The position numbers and the translations under genes are program-made. Below the pieces are notes generated by a model. The model did no database searches and was not told where the DNA came from. It worked only from the letters and a program-made list of their open reading frames with translations. A DNA stretch of 64,000 nucleotides, from positions 144,894-208,893 of the forward strand of contig DAHXPC010000001.1 in NCBI GenBank assembly GCA_027364575.1, given 5' to 3'. This stretch comes from a bacterium. Lineage in GTDB: Bacteria > Pseudomonadota > Gammaproteobacteria > UBA6186 > Azoamicaceae. Positions 18,521 through 27,802 of this stretch are shown here, in pieces (position 1 is the first letter of the stretch; each line of letters opens with the position of its first letter).

Positions 18521-19859
18521 CCGGTTTATTCCGTATGGCCCATAGCTGCAATTTTAAATTAGGATATTCGTTTCCAAGATGTATGGCAATCGCTGAAGAT
18601 TTTTCTAACGCTAACCATTCAGGATGTGTTTTGTTTAATGAAAAATAAATATCCCCATCACTAAATGGTATTTCTCTTGGAACTGTGGGCAAATGATGCA
18701 GATCAATGCCTGGAAGCGCATGTGTAATTAATGTTTGTATCGTTTCAACGCCTGAAATTCTTGTTTGAGATAAAAATTGTTTGGAGAGATCTTCGCTGTC
18801 GACATCTGCGGAAATACTTATGATAAATTGTGAATTTGCAAACAGATCTCTATCTTCTATAGGGGACACCATTAGTCCATAAGAATGCATTTCTAGTTTT
18901 AGCAATACTGCCCTTCTTTGAAGTACAAAAGATAATGAATGCCTTAACTGGGCAATGATTGGATCAAAACTGCTTTGCAAATCATGATGTTTATATAGAG
19001 GAAGAACCTTTGGCCTACGTTCAATATCATTGTAGGCTGCTAAATTTGCCATTAACTCTATTAAATATAAATAAAAACTTTCCGGATGAAGTGCCTTTTT
19101 ATTTATCAGGAACTGTAATAGAATTTCCGCTCGATTAATAATACATAATAAAGAAAAATCTATTATTTCTGCTACGCCCCCATACCCCATCTCCGTTTGA
19201 GTTTGCGCCAGTCTATCTGCTCGGTGATTAAGCAAGCTTAGCAGCTCTTTAGAAAAAATAGATAGTTTAGATATTGTTTGAATATTTAAACAGGGGGTTA
19301 TAAATTGTTCATCCAGTTTTATCTGTTTGTTTGGCAATATATCTTTAATTTTTGCGAGTGCTAAGCAACTAAATCCCCCTAGATCATTTGTTTCTAACAT
19401 GCATCGTAGTGTATATTTTCCCACTTGAATTTCTGCTGAATTATTTGATCCTGCCACATTGTCAATCACTTCGTAGGTTTCAGATTTATATCGACAAAAT
19501 ACATTTTCATTCTCTTCTAGAGCGACTTCAGCAGCATTAGGTTTTTTTAAAGGTAGCGCAAGATAAATTAATCTGTCTGCAGCCTCTAATGAAATATCAA
19601 TGGGATCGGGTAAATTAGCTTCATAGGGCGCATTAAAATAAGTACCATCTGGAAGGATGCCAACGCATTTTATTAAAGAAAACTTTCCTAAGGATAATAA
19701 ATTTTGATCAACTTCATAATCAATAATCCCCCAACTTGCTAATCCTGATATCTCGGGACGATTAACAATTAAATTTTCTATATATCTATCTTGCTGTTGA
19801 AGATGTTGAGGTTGTAGAAACAACCCTTCTGACCATATAACTTTGCTGATATCTGGCAT
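18513..19859 (-). CDS. tssK: T6SS baseplate subunit TssK
   Basis: TssK connects the baseplate wedge to the TssJLM membrane complex. The N-terminus reads VIWSEGLFLQPQHLQQQDRYIE, the family hallmark. Length (448 residues) is normal, with the usual shoulder, helical and head regions inferred from family knowledge. It is followed by tssL with an eight-base overlap and preceded by tssJ at a 12-base gap. The start ATG has GAGGAA about ten bases upstream. Confidence 0.93.
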   Translation of the reverse strand: MPDISKVIWSEGLFLQPQHLQQQDRYIENLIVNRPEISGLASWGIIDYEVDQNLLSLGKFSLIKCVGILPDGTYFNAPYEANLPDPIDISLEAADRLIYLALPLKKPNAAEVALEENENVFCRYKSETYEVIDNVAGSNNSAEIQVGKYTLRCMLETNDLGGFSCLALAKIKDILPNKQIKLDEQFITPCLNIQTISKLSIFSKELLSLLNHRADRLAQTQTEMGYGGVAEIIDFSLLCIINRAEILLQFLINKKALHPESFYLYLIELMANLAAYNDIERRPKVLPLYKHHDLQSSFDPIIAQLRHSLSFVLQRRAVLLKLEMHSYGLMVSPIEDRDLFANSQFIISISADVDSEDLSKQFLSQTRISGVETIQTLITHALPGIDLHHLPTVPREIPFSDGDIYFSLNKTHPEWLALEKSSAIAIHLGNEYPNLKLQLWAIRNKPDV

Positions 19860-19871
19860 TTTGCAATTTCC

Positions 19872-20333
19872 TCAAGGTCTTATCTGAATAGAAGCTGGAT
19901 CTAGAACTATGGTTAAAGTGTTCTTTTTTATGTTTTTAATCGGAATAAAAATTTGATAATCAGAATTTGTGATATCTCTAAAGGCTGCCACGAGGCCAAT
20001 ATATTTTGTTTCAAGCAATTGGGTTTGGTTTATATTCAGTGTTTGACTAGGCTTAATTTCAATTTGATCCTGAAAAACCAGATCAGATCCCAACGTTTTA
20101 GTAGGGTTATCATACAATGAGAAAAAATCCGCATTTTGTATCGATGCTAAAACCTTTAATTGATAAATGGTCACCACTAAGGGTGAAGGACGATTATTGA
20201 TATCTGGGTTTATCTGTGATGATGCTATAAAATTTATATTCAGCATTGGCAAAGGCTTTGTGCCACAAGCCTGGATATTTAATAGAAAAAATGCCCATAT
20301 AATAAATTTAATAGTAGCATTAAAACACTTCAT
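19872..20333 (-). CDS. tssJ: T6SS outer-membrane lipoprotein TssJ
   Basis: TssJ is the outer-membrane lipoprotein of the T6SS membrane complex and binds the TssM periplasmic end. I chose the ATG at 20333 because AAGGA lies five bases upstream. A TTG or ATG up to 21 bases earlier is possible but would lengthen the signal peptide. The N-terminus has a basic start, a hydrophobic stretch and the lipobox-like IQAC, with Cys23 as the lipidated residue. The rest (153 residues in all) has the beta-sandwich pattern of the family, including PSPLVVTIYQLK. It heads the tssJ-tssK-tssL-tssM group. Confidence 0.88.
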   Translation of the reverse strand: MKCFNATIKFIIWAFFLLNIQACGTKPLPMLNINFIASSQINPDINNRPSPLVVTIYQLKVLASIQNADFFSLYDNPTKTLGSDLVFQDQIEIKPSQTLNINQTQLLETKYIGLVAAFRDITNSDYQIFIPIKNIKKNTLTIVLDPASIQIRP

Positions 20334-20354
20334 CACATTCCTTTTGAACATCAA

Positions 20355-20974
20355 ACTAATTTATTAACATCCCATTCACAGCCCGCATACTTGAGCCATA
20401 GAAGCGTCTGATCTTTTTAAGAAAACATCTAAACCGGTTTTATCCAATTAGCGCTTCGACATTTGAATGCTTTGACTACATTCTGCATTCAGAACTTTGG
20501 AAATTTTTGGCTTAGAATAATTGCAAAATGCATTTTTTTTTTAGAAAACTTACTTTTTTGAATCAACCTTATTCCTTGTTATATGTTCACCTGTAAAAAA
20601 GTATCACCAAACTCAATCGGGATCACTGTTTCTTGCTGAAGTTTCTTGGTTTTAATGTTTAGAGTTAAAAAAAACATTTCATTTCCCTGGCAAATTCCCT
20701 ATCTTGCATGCAAAGTATCATTAAGCGCTATGTAGCGCTTTAGTGATCACAAAAACACTTTAAACAGAAGCAAACTAACAAAGTAAGGTTTAAAGTTTAT
20801 CTAAAGTCGTTAATATACCTGATTTTTATGCAACAACATATAGATTTTAATATAAAGGGAGGTATAATCATCGATACCTACTTAACAGGAAGCACCATTT
20901 AAATTAAAGGAAAAAGTTAAGGTTAGGAATTTTAAAGGCTAAATTTTGTTCACTCGTTATAAGGAAAGTAAATA
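20355..20974. promoter_or_regulatory. Divergent tssJ/hcp intergenic region with palindromes
   Basis: This 620-base gap between the divergent tssJ and hcp genes holds no credible gene. It contains three close palindromes: TTGCATGCAA (20704-20713), AAGCGCTATGTAGCGCTT (20723-20740, an 8-base stem each side), and GTGATCAC (20743-20750). The middle one extends as an imperfect 29-base dyad beginning TCATTAAGC. A TATAAT box lies at 20863-20868, ~105 bases before hcp, but without a good -35 partner. The dyads are candidate operators for control of the T6SS. No regulator gene is nearby. Confidence 0.4.
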
Positions 20975-21459
20975 ATGGCAACAATGTATATGAAGGTGGA
21001 TGGCATAGATGGCAATATCACGGCTAAAGGTCATGAAAAATGGATAGAAATTTATGAATTTTCATATGCCGTCGGTAGAGGTATAAGTTCATCCTCTCCG
21101 GGTAACCAGTCTGATCGGGAAGCCGGGACCCCCTCCTTCACCGAAGTTAGCATTAGAAAAGCGGTTGATGAAACCTCCCCTAAGCTATTTTTAGAAGCCT
21201 GCATAGGCAAAGCCAAAAAATTGAAGTTCACTTCTGCCACACAGGAGAAAATGTAAAAACTTACTTGGAATTCACTTTAACAGACGTTTTGATTAGTGGC
21301 TATTCTTTTGAGGGCTCTGCAGGAGAAGGGCATGCCACCGAGTCCTTGTCACTTAACTTCTCTAAAATTGAAAAGAAATATACACCTTTCAATGATAAAC
21401 ATGAGCCGGGTAGTCCTATACCTGCTGGCTATGATTTAATCGCTGCACAGAAGGTTTAA
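20975..21459 (+). pseudogene. hcp: Hcp (TssD) tube protein gene with one-base frameshift at A6
   Basis: Hcp forms the hexameric inner tube of the T6SS. The ATG has AAGGAAAGTAAATA upstream and opens a frame that matches Hcp: MYMKVDGIDG, then a YAVGRG segment and TEVSIRKAVDETSPKLFLEAC. At the A6 run (21215-21220) the frame goes wrong and stops at 21254-21256. Reading from the A run in the -1 frame restores typical Hcp: VHFCHTGENVKTYLEFTLTD, then VLISGYSFEGSAG, to a TAA at 21457-21459. Adding one A gives 161 residues, the normal Hcp length, so a single A has been lost from a run of seven. This may be a sequencing error, a real loss of function, or slippage-dependent expression. Confidence 0.85.
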
Positions 21460-21475
21460 GTTAGATAAAAGTTGG

Positions 21476-21502
21476 GGGATAAGGCCTTAATCGCTTTATC
21501 CC
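21476..21502. terminator. Weak hairpin between convergent hcp and PAAR genes
   Basis: A seven-base stem (GGGATAA with TTATCCC) and a 12-15 base loop lies in the 52-base gap between hcp and the convergent PAAR gene. The T-run after it is poor (TTCTTACCTTT). It may end hcp transcription, perhaps also that from the other side. Modest support. Confidence 0.4.
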
Positions 21503-21511
21503 TTCTTACCT

Positions 21512-21802
21512 TTAGCCTATTAGAACCGTTGGAAAACCCGCCACTATAGTCCCTCCATGTGCGCAGCTGTCGCCAATTCTTGCCGCGGGTAGTTTTCCAA
21601 TCAAAACTGTGGGACTCCCCATTGCTATCATGTCAGGTGGCCCTATGCAGGTAGCCATACTGGTAGCTCCAGCGGAAGGTAATTTGCCAATAAGAACCGT
21701 TGGGCACCCAGGAGGAAGTATAGGACCCCCAACATGCGGGATAGGACCTGTAAACATGGGGCAGACATGCATATCCGTAATTCTTGCGGCAGGCAACCCC
21801 AT
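21512..21802 (-). CDS. PAAR spike-tip protein
   Basis: PAAR proteins form the sharp tip on the VgrG spike and can carry effectors. The 96 residues are almost all PAAR repeat: MGLPAARITDMHVCP at the start, and GKLPAARIGDSCAHGG later, with Cys and His residues that can bind a metal ion at the tip. There is no N- or C-terminal toxin extension, so it is a stand-alone tip. The start overlaps the stop of the DUF6931 gene as TAATG, so the two are coupled. Confidence 0.92.
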   Translation of the reverse strand: MGLPAARITDMHVCPMFTGPIPHVGGPILPPGCPTVLIGKLPSAGATSMATCIGPPDMIAMGSPTVLIGKLPAARIGDSCAHGGTIVAGFPTVLIG

Positions 21803-22392
21803 TATTGGTTCTCCCCTTCACGGTTTGCTATCTCAATTCCTACAGTCAAAAATTTTCGATAATTTTTCTGCGCTTGCTCTGGGGAATTTAAAACTGCAGA
21901 CAACATAACGGCACCTGCTACTGCTTTTGCATAAAGAAATTCATTCGGCATAACCTGCGGCGCGCCCTCTGGGGCTATACTGCCACCGCTCCAAAATACG
22001 GCATAGGCGACCCAGGCAGTTGCCACCTTTAATTCAAGCTTTTCTGCAAGGTTTTCTAAAGCTCTTCTAACTTTATCGTCAGGAGCCTTAATCCACTGAT
22101 CAACCAGTAACAAAGTCTGTTGTATTAAGCCTGAGTCAACCTTCCCCTCTGTTTGTTGAGCACATTGATAAGCCCATCCAATAGATTCTTTTTTGGGTAA
22201 ACCGTGGGCCAAGATATTAATGGCATCGGGAAATAAATTGCTCTCAATCATTTCTTTTAAAATTATATTTAAGGGTAAGCTACTTTGCATTAACGTTAAG
22301 GCATCTGGCGAGGGCTTAAAAAAAGTAGAAAGTTCAATGGGCGTAGACTGAATCTTCTTAAGTGCATTTACCTCTACTGTCTCTTTTATCAT
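21802..22392 (-). CDS. DUF6931-type T6SS spike-associated protein
   Basis: I chose the ATG at 22392, preceded by AAAAGG six bases upstream. A TTG 30 bases earlier is less likely. The 196-residue protein reads FPDAINILAHGLPKKESIGW near residue 55 and then AVFWSGGSIAPEGAP near residue 130. These match proteins I recall as DUF6931, found beside VgrG and PAAR genes in T6SS clusters. Its role is not established; an adaptor or chaperone helping to load the spike is plausible from position. vgrG precedes it by ~35 bases and PAAR follows with a TAATG overlap. Confidence 0.75.
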   Translation of the reverse strand: MIKETVEVNALKKIQSTPIELSTFFKPSPDALTLMQSSLPLNIILKEMIESNLFPDAINILAHGLPKKESIGWAYQCAQQTEGKVDSGLIQQTLLLVDQWIKAPDDKVRRALENLAEKLELKVATAWVAYAVFWSGGSIAPEGAPQVMPNEFLYAKAVAGAVMLSAVLNSPEQAQKNYRKFLTVGIEIANREGENQ

Positions 22393-22425
22393 TTTAAACC
22401 TTTTAAAAAAAATCATTTTCAATCA

Positions 22426-24441
22426 TTAATTTATCATAGTCAAAGCACCTTGCAGCTTTAACATCCCACTGGCATTTCCTTCCACCATAACACTTTCAAA
22501 TTTTAAACTCGCATCGGCTTTCAGCTGGACAATAGTGCCGGTAATGGTTACGTTAATCCCTTTTAGGGTAATGCCAGACTGATCCACCATAATACTATTG
22601 GATCCTACCTTAAGCTCAATGCTCGTCATAGCACTTATGCTCACTTTGCCTTTTTCTACATTGATGGTTTGATTTCCACTACCAATTGTCAATGTATCAT
22701 TGCCTTGCGAAACCTCAACATTTCGATTCCCTTTTTCAATTTTATGAGAATCATCTCCAGACTCTAAAGTAATATGATGATTCCCTTTTTTGATAATACG
22801 ACTTTCATTGCCTTCTTCAATCGTCATCGTCCTATCATTTTTTATGGTAATGATCTGATCGTGGTTTACTTCTAACGTTTTATCATTCGCTATCACAGAA
22901 TGTAAATCCTTCTGTGCATGAAAATAAACCAATTCTTCTCCTTTTTTATCTTCAAATCTTAATTCATTCGAATCATCTGGAGACTTTGACTGAACCGAGT
23001 GGGTTTTAATACCAGACTGGAAACCATTATTGGGAAGCTCATACGGTGGCATTTGATTTGCATTATACAAGCTCCCGACAATAATCGGTTGATCCGGATC
23101 TCCTTCGAGAAAAGACACGACGACTTCATGGCCTACTCTGGGTAGAAATATAGTTCCCCAATTCTTTCCAGCCCAAGTGTGGGTGATCCTTATCCAACAA
23201 GAACTGTCTTCCTTTTGCGCCTTACCGTATTTATCCCAGTGAAATCTAACTTTGATACGCCCGTACTTATCGGTATATATTTCCTCTCCCTCTGGACCGA
23301 CAACCACAGCCGTTTGTAAGCCATGAATATGCGGCTTAGGCGTTATTCTGGGAGGTCGAAATTCTACAGATGAGGGGATACAGACAAACTGATTACTATA
23401 TTCACTTCGATTATCACCTTTTTGCTCATTGGATTCGCCAGCGTAATGAGAAGTATCACTAGCCTGATGATAGATCTCTAAAAGCGCATAGGCCCCCGTT
23501 TCGCCATCAAGCCCACTCGAATTCATTTTGAATTTATTGCCAGGAGAAAAAAAGGGATAACTACTTGAGCCATTGATCATTTCGCATTGGACATCCTCCA
23601 TTTCCATTAGTCGTTTAGATTGACTGGCAGCATCTCGTGAAGGATCTTTCCCGCCTGCAAAAATATAAGATGGATATTGTTTTTCAGTGGAATAATTAAT
23701 TAAGGCTTGCGTAGACTTCTGCATATCTTGTTCAGGATTTTCAAAGTCATAGGTATTATAAGTCCATTTGCCTGTATGGAAGCCATATTGATGTTCCCAT
23801 TGACTGACACAATCCCCTGGATTTTTAGATTGATTGTATAGCGCTTCCCACCCTTTATCCTTAAAGCTATTAATGTTGTCTGCAAGCATTAATACATGTT
23901 TGTCATTGTGGTGTTCAAAATAATAATATATACCCTCATCTTCTAACAATCTTGACAAAAAATCAAAAGTTGTTTCCTGGTATTGAACACAATAAGCTCT
24001 TGGCTCATAGTTAGCGGCAAGGCCACTTATCGAATAATCATTTATGCCATACTCTTTGAAAATAGTTGAGAGAATATTCTTAATGCTTTGATTTTGGAAT
24101 ATACGACTATCGGTCGTACATTTTAAGAACCAAAGCGACGGCACTATTTCTGCCTTATAAGCCCTTCCCCACCGCTGCTTTTTGGGCCCTGCATAAAACT
24201 TATTAATTATGCCATGAAAATATCTTACAGGTTTATTTTTTCTATGAATGCAAAAACTGATAGCTTTCCCAACGAGCTGCTTGGGAGATATATCTATATT
24301 TTCAGAAAATAGCTCCAAATGAAAATGAAACAGTTTGGAAACCGATTCAACACCCGTAAACCCACTTAAAATCAAAGTATCATTCCCCAGAGGGGTATCT
24401 ATTGATAATGTCCGGCCAATTTGTGTAATGCGATCTGACAT
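22426..24441 (-). CDS. vgrG: T6SS spike protein VgrG (TssI)
   Basis: VgrG trimers form the spike of the T6SS needle. The N-terminal gp27-like part (residues ~1-380) begins RTLSIDTPLGNDTLILSGFTG and includes RLLEDEGIYYYFEH. The gp5-like OB fold follows (YTDKYGRIKVRFHWD near residue 390, then IFLPRVGHEVVVSFLEGDP). The last ~170 residues are a repeating beta-helix, ending without any extra toxin domain (671 residues). It is therefore a plain structural VgrG, and effectors would have to attach through PAAR, Hcp or the DUF6931 partner. It lies seven bases after tssG. Confidence 0.95.
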   Translation of the reverse strand: MSDRITQIGRTLSIDTPLGNDTLILSGFTGVESVSKLFHFHLELFSENIDISPKQLVGKAISFCIHRKNKPVRYFHGIINKFYAGPKKQRWGRAYKAEIVPSLWFLKCTTDSRIFQNQSIKNILSTIFKEYGINDYSISGLAANYEPRAYCVQYQETTFDFLSRLLEDEGIYYYFEHHNDKHVLMLADNINSFKDKGWEALYNQSKNPGDCVSQWEHQYGFHTGKWTYNTYDFENPEQDMQKSTQALINYSTEKQYPSYIFAGGKDPSRDAASQSKRLMEMEDVQCEMINGSSSYPFFSPGNKFKMNSSGLDGETGAYALLEIYHQASDTSHYAGESNEQKGDNRSEYSNQFVCIPSSVEFRPPRITPKPHIHGLQTAVVVGPEGEEIYTDKYGRIKVRFHWDKYGKAQKEDSSCWIRITHTWAGKNWGTIFLPRVGHEVVVSFLEGDPDQPIIVGSLYNANQMPPYELPNNGFQSGIKTHSVQSKSPDDSNELRFEDKKGEELVYFHAQKDLHSVIANDKTLEVNHDQIITIKNDRTMTIEEGNESRIIKKGNHHITLESGDDSHKIEKGNRNVEVSQGNDTLTIGSGNQTINVEKGKVSISAMTSIELKVGSNSIMVDQSGITLKGINVTITGTIVQLKADASLKFESVMVEGNASGMLKLQGALTMIN

Positions 24442-24448
24442 TTCTTAC

Positions 24449-25528
24449 CTACTTGTTAATATGAATGACCACTGCTTTAGAATTTTTTAATAAAGGTTTA
24501 TTTCTAATCCAAGTATTCCAACCTAAAATCATTGATTCTTTAACGTTTAATCTGCATATTGGAATTTCACTAGATTTTAGTTCAATTTGAATATCGAATG
24601 TTAACTCTGCTTTTACATATAAGCGTATCATCTGAACAAGATTAAAAATCAATTCAGATTTAGGATGTATTAAGCGAAATTGTGTGTAATCCACAGGGCC
24701 AATATACACTCTAAAATTATTCTGTATTACCCATTGACGTTTCCCTAAAACCATGTCCTGACCCAACTGATGATAACGGCCAAAAATAGAATTTCTATTC
24801 CCGATAACAGAAAGATCCCGATCATTTAAATACAACCATTCTCCCTGGAATTGATTGATTGCGATAGGTAGCTCAAAATATTCATTTAACATGGCTTCTA
24901 AAGCCACCGCGGAACTCACTTGCCCACAGAATAAGCTTGCATAGTAGGCAAATGTTTCTTTAGCAATTTTTAAATTGGATATTAATGACTTTGAATCAGC
25001 ACCAGCCAGGCTTTCCAATGCAAAAGAAAAGGGATCCGAGGAGAGCAAATGACGAGAAGGCTTGTATCCGACATAATAATGGTTTTTTTTCCATGCCTTA
25101 TAAAATAATTCAATTGCCTTATTGTTAAATATATTAAAAAAATCCTTTAATACAAAATTTCCTTGATGCGTATTAAATAATAGTTTCTCTGTATAATGAT
25201 GCGGCAATGCGCCATTAATACCGGTTAAGCCAAAAAAGGAAACCTTTAGGTTTACAATTGACATCTCTTGATTGTTTGGATCTTCAACAGTACCCAGCAT
25301 AACGATAGCGGAACTTGGTAAACTACATGCTGAAGAGACTTGAAAATTTAAATGAGATATTTTTAAAAAAGAAACATTCGATGAAGGCGGAAATTCTGCA
25401 GCATTAAGCGGTATATCATAATTTTTGGCATATTTAAGCAACCGGACAGCCTGATAAAAATTAAAGCTTTCCGGATTACGTAATAAATTTATTATAGGAG
25501 AGATTTGTTTCCCGCTCGTGCCGGCCAT
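24449..25528 (-). CDS. tssG: T6SS baseplate subunit TssG
   Basis: TssG is a wedge component of the T6SS baseplate together with TssF, TssE and TssK. The N-terminal region reads PESFNFYQAVRLLKYA, and later GINGALPHHYTE and FFNIFNNKAIELFYKAW, all typical. Length 359 residues is normal. Its start lies 37 bases inside the end of tssF, so the two are strongly coupled, in keeping with their fixed partnership. Confidence 0.92.
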   Translation of the reverse strand: MAGTSGKQISPIINLLRNPESFNFYQAVRLLKYAKNYDIPLNAAEFPPSSNVSFLKISHLNFQVSSACSLPSSAIVMLGTVEDPNNQEMSIVNLKVSFFGLTGINGALPHHYTEKLLFNTHQGNFVLKDFFNIFNNKAIELFYKAWKKNHYYVGYKPSRHLLSSDPFSFALESLAGADSKSLISNLKIAKETFAYYASLFCGQVSSAVALEAMLNEYFELPIAINQFQGEWLYLNDRDLSVIGNRNSIFGRYHQLGQDMVLGKRQWVIQNNFRVYIGPVDYTQFRLIHPKSELIFNLVQMIRLYVKAELTFDIQIELKSSEIPICRLNVKESMILGWNTWIRNKPLLKNSKAVVIHINK

Positions 25529-27309
25529 TGATATAAGATCCCATCTTTTTGTGTAGAAATAATTAGCTTAGTAAATGAGTTCATTGTGGCGTATCTGGCA
25601 AAGAACTTATCAAGAATACATCCAAACAAATATAATCCATTCCCTACAAATCCAGCATTTTCTACTTGTAAAGTAATTTCGATACCCTGGCACAATGCAT
25701 TTCTTGAACCTGCAGGTCCCCGTGAGGTGATCGTTTTGCATATAACGCTTATAATACTATCTATAATGGCATGTGTTTCTGCCGTATCTTTAAAATTATA
25801 GAGCCTGAGGATCTCTTTAAGTATATCCGTGCCTTTATCCACTTGAGCCAGAGAAAAGAAGTTAAGGGATAAATGTGATATTAATTTCCATCGCACACCG
25901 TCTCTAAGTTTTTTGCGAATGGATGAGCTAAATGGCATTAAACAACCGATATTAGTCACCGGCGCGCCTTTTGTTGAAAATTGAAAAAATGGTTCAGTTT
26001 TACTAATGGGGAGTAAACTGGGGAGATCTCCATTTGTGCATAGCGTTTCAATGTGTACCACGCCTTCAGAATCGGTCATTGTTTGGTAATCTAAATCCGA
26101 AAAGGAGATATATAAATCTGAAGTATCCGAATCTTTAGCTCTTCTTGAAGTCTTCCAAAAATAGCAATTATTTGCTTGCTCCCGATGATGCTTAATGCCA
26201 TAGAATGGGCTAAACCTAAGGTTCTCCCCATTTTCGGTTAACAATGAGACCTTATTAACCGTATGGATTTCCAATCCTAATTTGGACCGACGTGAGTCAG
26301 AAATGATTTTATATTCAGGTTTGGTATGCGTTAAGTGAATGGGTTCAGCAATGTGAGAAAATAAGTTGACAATGGGGGTACACCCTAATTTAAACATTGA
26401 AGCATTTATTCTACGAGTCAAATCTAAAAATGGATCTTTCATATAAAAAAAGATTTCTAAGCGATTACCCATATTCGATAAATTGCTTACATTCAAACCG
26501 GAAAGCTCAAAAAAAAGAAACTTTTCTGGAAATGCAAAATATTCTGTTAAGAGTTCATACCCTTGAGCGACGTGCGAAAAGTAAGGCAAAAGCGTTTCTT
26601 CTGAATTAAAACCTATCGGCTTAATATTATCCTTATTCAGAAATATTGGTTTTTCATCTGTCGATGAATTCGCTAAAGCGATGACTAATGTTTTTTCAAA
26701 TATGGCCGTATATATTTTGTATACATCTTGATCTTGCGCATTGATGAAAAAAACAAGGCGTTCAGGGGGTGTTTCTGAAAATTTCATTTTTGGAGAATGA
26801 TAATTTAAAACAATATGAAGCAATCCTTTGGCATTTTTAATACGACTATCGATAAGAGGCGCTTTAAATGGTTGATCACAGGCTTTGGCATAAGAGACTT
26901 CTATTGGCCATAGCTCAACATCATATATGGTCGTAAAGTTGCATGGCTCCTCATATACTGAACCTGTGTCAATCATTGCGCCTTTAGGCACCTCATACCG
27001 ACCTGGCAGTTCAGGTTTAGGATTTAATTGAATAATAGAAAATGAAGGTATTGGGGCTAAATAATAAGGATGTAATACGCTGAGTAAAGATTCTGCTATT
27101 TCAGGAAAGTCATCTTCTATTTTGTACCGTACATGTGCTGTTAAGAATGCAAAGGCTTCTATCATTCTGGCTAAATCTGGATCTTCAATTTTTCCAGAAC
27201 TTATACTTAAATGGCCAGCGACTTTCGGGTATATTTTTGCAAACTCATTAGCCAGCTCGCGTATGCTGCCCAGCTCTTGATTATAATACGGTAATAGTTC
27301 TTCTAACAT
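25492..27309 (-). CDS. tssF: T6SS baseplate subunit TssF
   Basis: TssF is the main wedge protein of the T6SS baseplate. It begins LLPYYNQELGSIRELANEFA, and residues ~60-110 read FLTAHVRYKIEDDFPEIAESLL and YLAPIPSFSII, both family signatures. The 605-residue length is normal. The tssG start overlaps its 3' end, and tssE precedes it by four bases. Confidence 0.93.
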   Translation of the reverse strand: MLEELLPYYNQELGSIRELANEFAKIYPKVAGHLSISSGKIEDPDLARMIEAFAFLTAHVRYKIEDDFPEIAESLLSVLHPYYLAPIPSFSIIQLNPKPELPGRYEVPKGAMIDTGSVYEEPCNFTTIYDVELWPIEVSYAKACDQPFKAPLIDSRIKNAKGLLHIVLNYHSPKMKFSETPPERLVFFINAQDQDVYKIYTAIFEKTLVIALANSSTDEKPIFLNKDNIKPIGFNSEETLLPYFSHVAQGYELLTEYFAFPEKFLFFELSGLNVSNLSNMGNRLEIFFYMKDPFLDLTRRINASMFKLGCTPIVNLFSHIAEPIHLTHTKPEYKIISDSRRSKLGLEIHTVNKVSLLTENGENLRFSPFYGIKHHREQANNCYFWKTSRRAKDSDTSDLYISFSDLDYQTMTDSEGVVHIETLCTNGDLPSLLPISKTEPFFQFSTKGAPVTNIGCLMPFSSSIRKKLRDGVRWKLISHLSLNFFSLAQVDKGTDILKEILRLYNFKDTAETHAIIDSIISVICKTITSRGPAGSRNALCQGIEITLQVENAGFVGNGLYLFGCILDKFFARYATMNSFTKLIISTQKDGILYQWPARAGNKSLL

Positions 27310-27313
27310 CTTA

Positions 27314-27793
27314 TCAACCGCCCCTATTTAAGGTGGATACGGCAAACAGACGGCTAGGCTGGATAAATTGGCTGTGATAATTCACAGGTTGATATTCTTG
27401 TTCTATTTGTAGAGTTCCTTCTATGTGAAATGCTACATTTTTATTTTGCAGAGTATAATTTTCATCTAAAAGTACCCGTACATTTTTCAAGCGACTTTCA
27501 AATGAATTTATTGCGTTTTCGATTTTGACACACAATTCTTCACATACCAACTTTGAATCAAAATAAATCCCCATAAAATCTTCCAAGCCATAATTTAGAA
27601 CAGATTGTTCTATATAATTAAAATTCTTATCCGACGGAATTACCCTCTTTTTTGTATTTAATAGCAATTCTATATTGCTACGTATGGCTTCAGACAATTC
27701 ATACATTTTTTGATCGTTTGTCTTGATTGGCGAAGTGATATTTTTTTGTCCTAATAAGCGATCAGTAAAATTCTCGGATTCTTTTTTTCTCAT
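27314..27793 (-). CDS. tssE: T6SS baseplate subunit TssE (gp25-like)
   Basis: TssE is the gp25-like baseplate protein that starts sheath assembly. The N-terminus has FTDRLLGQ, a later segment reads AIRSNIELLLNTKKR, followed by SVLNYGLEDFMG, which is the gp25 pattern. The 159-residue length is usual. The ATG has AGGA seven bases upstream. It sits between the second tssC gene and tssF with gaps of nine and four bases. Confidence 0.9.
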   Translation of the reverse strand: MRKKESENFTDRLLGQKNITSPIKTNDQKMYELSEAIRSNIELLLNTKKRVIPSDKNFNYIEQSVLNYGLEDFMGIYFDSKLVCEELCVKIENAINSFESRLKNVRVLLDENYTLQNKNVAFHIEGTLQIEQEYQPVNYHSQFIQPSRLFAVSTLNRGG

Positions 27794-27802
27794 TACTACA
27801 TC

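Noticed and set aside
20690..20710. Possible sigma-54 promoter (TGGCA ... TTGCA) upstream of hcp
   Set aside because: The GG and GC doublets are 17 bases apart; sigma-54 sites need about 12.
21215..21220. Programmed -1 frameshifting in hcp
   Set aside because: The A run is not a standard slippery heptamer (C AAA AAA) and no downstream structure is evident; simple loss of one A is more economical, though slippage is not excluded.
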